DNA from: Phoronis australis
Lineage: Eukaryota; Phoronida; Phoronidae
Direction: 5' to 3'
Assembly (NCBI GenBank): GCA_002633005.1
Contig: NMRA01000065.1
Coordinates: forward strand, 611,066-675,065
DNA length: 64,000 bases
Below, one piece after another: positions 54,717-64,000 of this stretch (within the stretch, counting starts at the first letter, position 1; each line of letters begins with the position of its first letter). The notes under the pieces were generated by a model that saw only the letters and a list, made by a program, of their open reading frames with translations, was not told where the DNA came from and ran no database searches. The position numbers were made by a program, and so were the translations under genes.

Positions 54717-56562
54717 TGGGACAAAACATAAAAATGATGGTTTTCCTCAAGTACGACAGTTGCAGATTTTAATAGCTTGCTAGGCTAGATAATATTTTCC
54801 CCATCTCTTGAAATCTACAGAAACAACCCATCTACCGTCCCAATATAATATTGTGGGGGTGTAGCATTCAAGTTCTTGGGGTATCCCTTTTTTCTATATT
54901 AATAAATCTTCAAATTGGTGTCCACTCTGTAAAAATGTAGACATTTTTTGTGTTTCTTCATTACTAGAAAACAACAGATATCTTCGTCACTAAACCCTTA
55001 AATATATATCGGACTCAGGAAAGTGAAGTAAAAGTCCATGAAACATGGTGGGTGTTCTCGGGACCAAATGAAGTTGAACAATATTATTTCTACCGCCGGA
55101 TTCTCACCAACAAAATCATTTTAGTTCAGTTTTAATTTCCAAGCCTTGAAAGACTACAAAATTATATCATTGATTCTGGGTCTAACCCTTATACTGGAAA
55201 TCAAACTTTATTTTTGATGTTTTCTGCTATAACTAAATACAGGGCTTGAGGCCCTTTAATTCTGTGCTCAAGTATGCAATGATTTTCGTGGATGATTTTC
55301 CAAAAATTCTAGTTTGCACTCGATGATCTTGACATAAAAGCTATGAGTTTTTATTTGAAATCCCGTGCTGTTACCAACTGTTTTCTAGGTAGTACACACG
55401 CATCTCGGGTAACATAGTTCATCAGCAAGATGGCGGACCACTCCACTCAACGAAAACCCCGAGATGTCAACTCTAGTTATATTTATCTCATTGGTCTGGA
55501 GTCAGTGGGCCAGTGTCATCACACAAAGAAAATATAAAGAGAATCTCTGACATATCGTTTATCACTCTCTGCCCGGTCCATTCGCGAACATGCTCTTGAG
55601 TGTATGCCTATAGCTTCTGATGAGCTACGTGGACATATAGCCTACTGTGTGCACAGGCAAGTAACGGAGGTTATTTTATAAAGTTTGATGAAATAACCGA
55701 ATCCATTTATTATGTTGCCGGGGAATGAATTTTCTCATATGACTCACTTTGATCTTAACCAAACTTTGTAGAATTGATCATGTGGAGAATTTCTCGCTTA
55801 CACTGGTGACCACAGCCAATTTCTCAGTAGCTATACAGCAATGCACAATTGCAACAGGGGCCGCCACCATCTTGAAGAAGAGTGCAAATACAGCCGAGCA
55901 AGTGCCCTTTTTAATTCTCAGCATATTCACAAATACAAACAAACCACATTCACTTGACCTACATTTTTAAAATACCTAACTATAAATGCATCCAAGCTTG
56001 GTCTACCCCTAAATTTTAATGTTTTGGCACTGCAAATTGGCCGCGGCCACAGCCTAAGTGTTCAGTGCCACCTTAGTTACTGAACGGGAGGATGAACGGT
56101 GTTCGCATCCTGACAATGCTTTCAAAAACCAGCGTCACCGATACCACAATGCACAGCACAGTTTTATGATGACGTCGCTGATTCATGAAGTGTCGTCTCA
56201 AAGAGTTAGGGATATTCGTAGCTGCAGAGGGATGTAACGCTCTTCGTACCCGTGATTCCTCAACAAATAAGCGATACACTCGGTGATAACTCAGTGACGG
56301 TCAACCTATTCAGCGACACAGAATAGCCTACTCTTGTGTTAAGCCACGACGGGACTGACTCGTGAGGTTGTATGCATGAAATTTATTATCGCCGTTGCAT
56401 TACACTGTTTTGAGGTAGGCTGTTGAGATTAGCGCTTTCTCGCCTTGAGTGGATTCTTAGTCGAGAGGACTTGTGTTACCCTGTGTTTAACTAGAATCCG
56501 CGTTGTGTTTACCCAAGACTACTTACAATAGTATAGTGAACTATATTGTAAACAAAGCCATC
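54717..56562. other. Intergenic, presumed 5' flank of the fucosyltransferase gene
   Basis: A short actgaacgggag fragment of a MITE end lies near 56078. Nothing else is supported. A 5' UTR intron cannot be excluded. Confidence 0.45.
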
Positions 56563-57690
56563 ATGCTGAGACGGGCACGTAGGAAATTATTTCTAGTGGC
56601 TGCTATTGTATTTGCTTTCTTTCTCGCCGTCTGGTGGTCACGGACACACGCTCGGACGCCACTCGCGCCGGGGCTCGCGCGTCAGACCTTTTCCGCCCAT
56701 GAAAAACATATGCAACCAACAGGCTTCTCGGCCAAGTTGCCAGGAAGCCACATCTTTTTTGTAAGACGACTTAAAGGAGGTCTTGGAAATCAGATGTTTC
56801 AGTACGCTTCCCTTTACTGTGTGGCTGTAAGACATAATGCCGTTCCTGTGCTACCACCTGGAACGTACATGAGCAAAGTCTTCAAAAGGTTACGGGGAAA
56901 ACAGAGGAACACGGCTCGTATCAAAGTCGAGAGGGTTCTTCGTGAGAAAGGGGGCGGGTCGTATGTACCGGACGTCATCACCATGCCCCACGTGGACACA
57001 GAATTCCAGGGCTACTTTATTTCCTACAAATATCTGAAAGATTGTAGTTCTGATATTCGTCATCAATTCGTTTTTGAAGATACTGTGTACAAAAGTGTGT
57101 CATCGTTTTTACGTGAAGCATTGGTTAAAGTTAACAGGACTATATCAGACACTCGATTAGTTGAAAATGTGAAACGTGTAACGGGAATTAGCGTCAACTC
57201 TGCTGGTATTTTTACACAGACAGAGTTCACAACATCCGAAAAACTGTCTGACACACGCGTCACACTCATTGGGATCCACGTGCGCCGTGGAGACAAGGTA
57301 AAAGAGAAGCGCTTAACAGATTACGGTTACGTGGTACCTGACGCAGCGTACTTTAGGAAAGCAATGGCGTATTACAGGAAAAAGCATTCTAAAATAGTTT
57401 TCATAGTATGCACAGACGACAAAGAATGGGTGCGCTTGAATATCCTCAAAGAATCGTCTGCTTCTTCCAGTATAGTGCTGTCGCCATTTATCAAGGCAGA
57501 AGAAGACATGGCCGTATTGTCGGTGTGTGATCACGTGCTGCTATCCGACGGAAGTACGTTTGGCTTTTGGGGTGCCTACCTCTCCGGGGGCGAGGTAGTT
57601 TATTGGTCGAACTGGCCAAGAAAGGGCAGCAGTTTAGACGCAGAGATTACAAAAACAGACTACTGGCCCCCTGAATGGGTTAGTCTGTAG
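56563..57690 (+). CDS. GT11 alpha-1,2-fucosyltransferase-like enzyme (FUT1/FUT2 type), single exon, 375 aa
   Basis: Expected to transfer L-fucose from GDP-fucose to O-2 of galactose on glycan ends in the Golgi lumen. It is a type II membrane protein: basic MLRRARRKL, then a helix at about residues 9-25, a stem, and the catalytic domain. Family motifs: GGLGNQMFQ at 72-80, GYF at 150-152, HVRRGD at 239-244 (GDP-fucose-binding Arg pair) and SDGSTFGFWGAYLSGG at 328-343. One N-glycosylation site is NRT at 191. Length is usual for the family. I chose the ATG at 56563 because it has A at -3 and the open frame upstream has no other ATG. The coding part has no intron and no damage. GC content is higher than the flanks. 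Acceptor linkage cannot be told from sequence. Confidence 0.93.
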   Translation: MLRRARRKLFLVAAIVFAFFLAVWWSRTHARTPLAPGLARQTFSAHEKHMQPTGFSAKLPGSHIFFVRRLKGGLGNQMFQYASLYCVAVRHNAVPVLPPGTYMSKVFKRLRGKQRNTARIKVERVLREKGGGSYVPDVITMPHVDTEFQGYFISYKYLKDCSSDIRHQFVFEDTVYKSVSSFLREALVKVNRTISDTRLVENVKRVTGISVNSAGIFTQTEFTTSEKLSDTRVTLIGIHVRRGDKVKEKRLTDYGYVVPDAAYFRKAMAYYRKKHSKIVFIVCTDDKEWVRLNILKESSASSSIVLSPFIKAEEDMAVLSVCDHVLLSDGSTFGFWGAYLSGGEVVYWSNWPRKGSSLDAEITKTDYWPPEWVSL

Positions 57691-58145
57691 CTTGTAGGCC
57701 ACTGAGCTGTGCGATAAATCGATACTATCCCACAGGACTATTTATTGGCACTTTTTGCTCTACTTGAGATAATTATAAGTAGCTGTAATGGTCTTGGGTT
57801 GTAAAGATGATGATGGTGTGCCCAGCAAGTCAGTAAAGATAATCTGTAAATGTAGTCTTTCGGTGAACCAGCTGGGCTCAATTGCATTAAATTTATACGC
57901 CGTATAGCAACAATGACGTCGCATTATCACGCACCACGTTGTTATTATTGAACGATGCACCTGACGTCAAGCAACAATCAAATTTATCCAGCGGTTAACT
58001 TTGAAGTTTTATGCAACCAGGAAGAGATCTCTTCCTGATGCAACCCAGCTTTGGAGAAACTCAAGAAAAATAGGACCGCAAGACACGACAATCAATTTGA
58101 GCCAAGTTTCGATTAATGCCTCAGGAGAAGTTTGAAATACATTCA
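57691..58145. other. 3' flank of the fucosyltransferase gene
   Basis: No AATAAA in the first 300 nt. ATTAAA in gcattaaattt near 57885 is a possible weaker signal. Confidence 0.35.
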
Positions 58146-58422
58146 CATGCGCGCACCCAGCCTAAAATATAGGGGGCTCGAATTTTTGACAATGTTGACC
58201 TTTTACTAACAAAAAAAAACGGGGGACCAAAAAAGAAAAAGAACGGGGTACCACGTTTAGAGCTAGGAATTGTGCATCAGCGCCTTTTTAGTGGACTTTT
58301 GTCTAGTTTTCCCGGACTTTTTGTTTCTCTGATGCGCACTTTTTTGCCCTCTTCGCGAAATGGGGGGGGGTCGTTTGAGCACCCCGACCCCCCCCCCCCC
58401 NCCCCCCCTGGGTGCGCGCATG
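58146..58422 (+). mobile_element. MITE, CATGCGCGCACCC family, full copy
   Basis: About 277 bp. catgcgcgcacccagcct at the left and tgggtgcgcgcatg at the right are inverted repeats. The C run near the right end contains one N and may be of uncertain length. Confidence 0.82.
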
Positions 58423-60480
58423 AAATGTAATACTGACAAGTTGTAGAACAATGGCCCGTTCCGAATCGTATGATTCTGGCGAGAGAAATCTTGTGAGATC
58501 ATGTGCTTTCCTAAGTGTGTTCTGTGGCAATATCTCGCGAACGTTTGCGTGACCTATACAAACTCGAATCCTAGCCTTCGAGATGCAGCAATGAGCGACG
58601 TTGGCGCAACAGCAACACATATGCAATGTGGTAGCTTGTCCTTTGTAATCTATCGGTAACTATGCATAGAACAGTTGTGAACGTTACGCTGTCAGTATTG
58701 TCGTCAAATGATCCATAGTTTGACTATTTTGAAAGGGCATCACACAATATATACGAATCCTAGGTTTGTTGAATGTTGGCTGTTGTTGAATTTTCCTGTT
58801 TACAAAAATGGCGATGGAATTTTCGAGAACTGGCTTCCGCGTGGAGTGAGTGTTTTGCCGTTGAACATTTGCAAGCGGCAAGTCTTTTTGAAAGTGTTTT
58901 TGGACACCGTTGGCATATTTTATACCCTGAATGTTATCTTCAGCAGTTTTAGAAGATTTTCTTAAAAATTAAGAATTCATTATGCCAGAGGCTTGACACA
59001 GTGAGCAAAGTGGCCGCATTATGGCGTTTTCCCGTTGCTCCCAACTTGTTCGATTCTATAGCCAACAACAAGTTCGGAAGATGACCCCTGTAGCCAATAT
59101 CTTACATGACTGATTAACTCCATTCTGGCATTTATGGTTGGAGGGTCAGCTCTCTTTTGTTCGAATTGCTCTAATCTCCAATAAGATCGTATCTAGCCTG
59201 ACTGGGCTGTGCTTTTAAAAATAAAAGTTAAGTTATAACATTTTTTTTAACATAAACCAATGGCATTTCCGAATTCCTCGTCAATCAGATCATGTTTAGA
59301 TTTTGAATCGACAAAATCGCCCAACTACAACCGAAGTTACGACAATCTATTCTTTCCAAATGGGTTTGACTGTGTTCACAGGTGGTCTGTAATAAGCCTG
59401 ATAGATAATTGGCCAGCCTGTTGTCACAGACAAAAGACTGTGTTTGGCAGTTAGTCGCAAAGGAGCTCACAACCCTCAACGTCTGGTAAGGTCATTGAAC
59501 GGGAGACCATGAATGTGGACCTGCGTGTATTTAATACTAGGCTTACGTCATATTCGCCTTGTTACGGAATTCCAAGCCTGTCATTTGTTAACACATAGGG
59601 GACGTGTTACCGCGTTAATATAGGCCCCTATTTGTCTTGAATAACACGTTAATATTCTCTTTGTAGATGTACGTACGGTGTTGCCTGTCTCAGCTGTCCT
59701 CAGTTTCACAAAAGTTTGTAATGTTCCGATTCTAAACTGTTCATGTTTTTCATGCTGTTATTCGTTGTCATTTACATAGCGCCTATGCCAGTACCGGCCC
59801 AAACCATGCCATTACATTCAAATCGCCAAATCAACGGTGAGCTAACATACACGCAATGAATGTGAATTCTGAGTGCACCCTGATGGTTTGATATGAATTG
59901 ATCAGGGCACCAGTTTATTATGATAAATTCAAAAAGGAAATGGCAACAGGTTGAAAGCAGTGGCTGAAACTGTCGCTAACGGATACTTTCCCACAGATTC
60001 ACAGGGTTCACTTCCTCACGACAATCTATCAAGACAACAGCAGTACTGTTTCTTCCAGTTTCTGAATCTTTGTTCATGCCGTCAGTACGGTCGAATGTGT
60101 AAAGTTCAAGTAATCGACCGCTTCTTTGCGTCTGAGATCTTCCAGCCGTCCCTGCCGCGTTACATCGTACGGTACGTGACGCGAACATTCCCTTGGCAAC
60201 CTCACAACACATTTCCCCTTTACAAAAAGATCAGCGCGTTAAAGCGTCATTCCTGTGTTTACTATCTGTTACGACGTTAAATAACATTGCGCGTGCGACG
60301 TCACTCCATTGCAGAACCAAGCCTGTAGCGCTTGACTGGACTTGGATGTTTGAAGGCAAATTATATAAAGTAACCCGAATTTCACGTTCACTGATTCCCG
60401 GCATTTCTGGCGTATTGGGGATCGAATGGTACCGACATGCATGGCTGCATGAGAATTCAGTGATACATCAAGTTCTTACA
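58423..60480. other. Intergenic, no supported gene
   Basis: Open frames near 59260 and 59951 are short and overlap on both strands without a recognised domain. Confidence 0.4.
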
Positions 60481-60483
60481 TAG

Positions 60484-60640
60484 AGTCGGACCCAGGATTT
60501 TGAGTTAGGGGAGGCCAGCGTAGAGTATTAGCCAGGATTTTGCCCTTCAGACATTCACACCCCCGAACTGCCAAGCTGGGAGAATTTTAGAGGCTGGGGG
60601 CATGGCTCCCTTTGTGGACTCCCTCTAAATCCGCTAATGA
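60484..60640 (+). mobile_element. MITE, short uninterrupted copy of the 38.5-kb outer element
   Basis: gtcggacccaggattttgag at the left, aactgcca and ctgggagaattttag in the middle, tctaaatccgctaatg at the right. It lacks the CATGCGCGC insert. Confidence 0.6.
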
Positions 60641-62290
60641 CGTTACATGCTTACTGGTAAGGTTATACGCTATTGCCGCTGATACCTTCATGTACCTAAA
60701 CGTGTAAATCAGAAACCAAACCTAATACGTTTTGACGGAGTCCTCACTTTCTTGCAACCATATAATTTAAGACACAAGCACAGCGAGCCTCAGTTCCGAG
60801 GTCTCTAAAAAAGTTACTATCACCATGCACTGTACGCTTCAAGATTTCTTATCAAATGGATCCGTTTTCACCAATGTAAAATTCTCGGCCATTCACGAAG
60901 CTAAGCGCGCAAATCTTGACGGGGATGCATGGAATTAGACGGGTATCCTTCCAGGTGTTTGTCGTGGGCTAACCCTCAAAAGAAATTTTCAGAGTTTATG
61001 CGTGTCAACGTGAGTTCTGGTTCATTACAGTGTTAGTTTGTTGATCTAGACTACTATCTTAAAAAGTTGCTGATTTTTTTGTATTTACAATACTTAGGGT
61101 ACATTGAAACCCATAAAACTACGACGGACTGCCATCACTGAAATCTTACCCCGGAAAATGCCAATAATGGTACGATGGCGCTAGTTGGCTTATCTCAAAA
61201 TCCAACTGGTGGTTTGGTAATTGGCCCAATTCTGTTACGCATCCAACGGGATATTACTAAGTATTGATATGACAACACTATACAAACGTTTTAGGTTGTA
61301 GAAGTCACGTTTCTTGTCCGATTTCCAAAATTTACTTAATCTCGTGGACGAAAAATGCCCAGGGTGTCAAGGTATGATTCTTTTCATGGAAAGCAAAATT
61401 TACGCATCGTTTATGGCGGTTGTATAGATAATGCGTGTCATCTTCGAAAGAATTAATGCCATTCTTGGAATTCGTTTTGCGGCAGTATCGATGTCTAGTT
61501 ATTACACAAATAATGTACCACTCACAACCAGTGGTGTTCAAAGTGTGGCGAAATTTCTATCCTGTCAGTACATATCAACTTCTTATGCTGCCTCGTATTT
61601 TTTATTTTTTTGGAGCGCACATCTCGATTTCGAAGAGTGGTCGCAGCGTTAAAGGAGCTTTGACGTATTATGAGAGGTCTAAGCCAAAAGTGCCCCACTC
61701 ATTTTGTTGTGCTCCACTATTTAAAGAAAAAAAGGCCCCGCATTTTGAGAACCAGTTTCCTGAACTAATGCTGATCTAGTCGGCACGGTTCGGACACTCG
61801 CGGAAAGAGACTATATTTGCAAAAATGGAATTGGATCCCAATCCGGCCCAGTTTTCCAGCTGACGGTGGCAAAACAATGGTCCTGACCAATTTCAGGTGG
61901 CATCGACTGGCATTGTAGAACTGAAAAGAAGGATCCTGATCCATGTGCAGCTGGCCTAAGAGCCCGTGGCTGAGTCGTTTTAAACGACTGATAATATATA
62001 GGAAATGGTTGGATAGGGTTTTTGCTCAAGTAAATGTGTCAATTAATCGAACCTTCTTGAACTTAAGATGTGTGGTGAAAGGCCTGTTACTAGTACCGGT
62101 ACGTTTAGGCCGTCTCTCGCCCCACTTCCCGATGCGGCTCCGGCAGCCGACCGCCGCAGGTGATGAGTGACTCACGCGCCGGAAACGAGGTTGACAGTTA
62201 CGCCAAAATAATTTGTTTTTTTTTGTCGTGGGCGACTTGTGTCTGGGGGGAAGGCTTGCAGAAGAGGTTTCATTTCTTGCCTTAGAGTTT
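60641..62290. other. Intergenic, no supported feature
   Basis: No coding or repeat signal I can defend. Confidence 0.4.
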
Positions 62291-62456
62291 GAACCACTAT
62301 AAATACTAAGGCGTCTACCCTGCCCCTACTGCATTGACTGACACCGAACCACTATACTAAGGCGGCTGCCCCGCCCCTGCTGCATTGACTGACACCGAAC
62401 CACTATACTAAGGCGGCTACCCCGCCCCTCATACTGCATTGACTGACACCGAACCG
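62291..62456 (+). repeat. Minisatellite, about 53-bp unit, three copies
   Basis: Units start gaaccactata at 62291, 62346 and 62397, and a partial unit starts at 62451. Each holds actaaggcg, ctgccccgcccct-like and gcattgactgacacc. Confidence 0.88.
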
Positions 62457-62544
62457 GGCAGCTGGCGGCACGGCCAGTTGATCTTGTCGGCTGAATGTAT
62501 TCTTGTATGTTGGCATCATTTTGGTTTAGTCATCGTGTTACATA

Positions 62545-63108
62545 TAGGTGGGTTCCGAGACAAGCTTCATATCACTTTTTAAACAAAGATGCAAAGATAT
62601 TGATCAGCAAAAATGGCAAGATATTTTGAACAATTCGATTAAGCTGGAAACTTACAGAACTTTGAAGTTAAATATATGTTTTGAAAACTATTTAGATGTA
62701 ATTGACAATGTAAATGTTAGATCTGATATGGTAAGATTAAGATGTTCAGCGCATGCACTAATGATTGAAAAGGGTAGACACTTGAAACTTAGCAGAACAG
62801 AAAGGTTATGCCCTCTCTGTGTTAGGACATATGTCGAGTCAGAATATCATTTTGTTATCGAATGCCCATTCTACGATGACCTTAGGAAACGATATTTGCC
62901 TGCATGGAGCTACAACAATCCCAATGTTACAAAATTCAACAGACTCCTGACTATGGAGGAAAAAGATCTTATATGGTCAACATGTAAATATGTCCATTTC
63001 GCATTCAAGCGAAGAAGAATTCGGTTTACTTCTAGTGTTTTGCCACTTACCTTTATTGTATTTGATGATTTGATTGTAACAAGGGCCGGAGGCCTAGTTA
63101 TTGAATAA
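62545..63108 (+). mobile_element. LINE ORF2 C-terminal fragment, open frame
   Basis: About 187 codons without an ATG at the start. Contains KLNICFENYLD, then RLRCSAHALMIEKGRH, RTERLCPLCVRTYVESEYHF and VIECPFYDDLRKRYLP, the Cys/His-rich C-terminal motif (C-x2-C ... H-x4-C) of CR1/L2-like ORF2. The reverse transcriptase core is absent, so the copy is 5'-truncated, but the frame is undamaged to TAA. A TA-rich tract (aataaatatatatata) follows directly. Confidence 0.82.
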
Positions 63109-64000
63109 ATATATATATAACTTTCTCTTCTTGTTTACCGACACTTTCTCTGATCACAAGGACTTAAGTAGTGCTTCAGTCCTATTCCTAGAACTGTTAA
63201 TGAACAGAGCGAATGAGTACATCTTATTTGATTGGTTAAATTCTTGTTTCTCAACTTAAGTCTTCTCATTGGCACATGTTAGTGATAAATTTGAACTGCG
63301 TGTGCATAACTGTCGTGAAAATAACAACAAAACAAAGTGCGGGTTAATACCAGGATAAAAACAAATTTAATTATTCACCAGAGTAAGGTTGTTTAATTGA
63401 TGTGACTGGTGAACATCTCTATTGTTTTTGATGAGATGGTATGTTGTGGAAGTCTATTCCAGAGTAAAACTAAAGTTCACATATACGTATAAACATGTCA
63501 TTCTCTAAAGTTCACGTGCTAATACTGGCATCTACAGAGCTCTAATCATTGTTATGAGCAATTAATGCTCTCTCAATGACAAATAGACCAAGCAGAAACA
63601 ACTAAGGAGCTGAAAATTCATGAGGGATCCACAGACACATCAATTGGTGCAATCTTAGTCTCAATAGGCAACTGGCACACCACAGGTTGTCATAGTCAAG
63701 TCCATTTTTACTCCCCTGTAACTGACTGTGTCTGTGTATCAATGCTTGTTGTTGGGCTTAGCAAGGTGTCCACTGTTTTTTTTTTCTTCTGATGATCATG
63801 GTGTTTTAATCGCTGAAACATGTCAAGCCAGTTTAAATCCCTCTTTGTTTTTATTAAAGTAAAATAGTAAATGGGAATAAAGAATTTGCGTAGTATGCAG
63901 TTCGAATATATGCTCTCTCAAAGGTATGAGAGGGTATTACGTGATCTAGAAATATGTAGGGATAGAAGGTATGTGTGGGGAATGGCAACCAGGCTGTGTA
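63109..64000. other. Intergenic, possible LINE 3' flank
   Basis: AT-rich. No feature supported apart from a T run at about 63777-63785. Confidence 0.4.

Noticed and set aside
56503-56562. 20-codon N-terminal extension of the fucosyltransferase
   Set aside because: The extension starts at TTG, and the first ATG in frame is 56563, which gives a normal type II signal anchor.

Overview
The window is metazoan nuclear DNA. It has GT-AG introns, AATAAA poly(A) signals, long introns and a dense load of decayed LINEs, MITEs and foldback elements. Intron-rich SLC22 and THAP genes, a single-exon GT11 fucosyltransferase and LINE relics suggest a marine invertebrate, perhaps an amphioxus- or hemichordate-like deuterostome. 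The species cannot be fixed from the sequence. No prokaryotic signatures are present. 685 Ns (23686-24370) mark an assembly gap.

Four gene models rest on matching exon phases. (1) 1626-2307 is a two-exon gene for an unrecognised 129-residue single-pass membrane protein. (2) 4772-21911 is a nine-exon SLC22-family transporter of 543 residues. (3) 29387-37632 is a four-exon gene for an unrecognised 281-residue membrane protein with a signal peptide, almost no ectodomain and a tyrosine-containing tail. (4) 56563-57690 is a single-exon alpha-1,2-fucosyltransferase-like enzyme (GT11, 375 residues). A THAP zinc-finger gene or relic (39638-41028) is a weaker model. All five are on the + strand. They share no obvious pathway and are not an operon.

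The rest is mostly mobile DNA. A LINE endonuclease fragment runs off the left edge (1-690, minus). LINE 3'-terminal relics lie at about 3091-3560, 18780-19140 (minus) and 62545-63108. SLC22 intron 2 (8.7 kb) is mostly one 6.2-kb foldback-type element (7369-13577). Its inverted arms are built of about 140-bp subrepeats and it encloses a broken THAP domain. A second foldback-type element (48195-50845) encloses a broken gene of an uncharacterised invertebrate family. A 2.6-kb terminal-inverted-repeat element (30943-33536) carries about ten copies of a 16-nt palindromic motif, and an internally deleted copy sits at 46181-46950.

Smaller items include several MITE families in multiple copies, three large hairpin loci, tRNA-like SINE traces and two minisatellites. 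A tandem repeat at 41060-41880 carries six CTCF-like motifs in one orientation. The remaining intergenic stretches (42.1-44.7, 52.4-54.0, 54.7-56.5, 58.4-60.5, 60.6-62.3 and 63.1-64 kb) showed nothing I can support.
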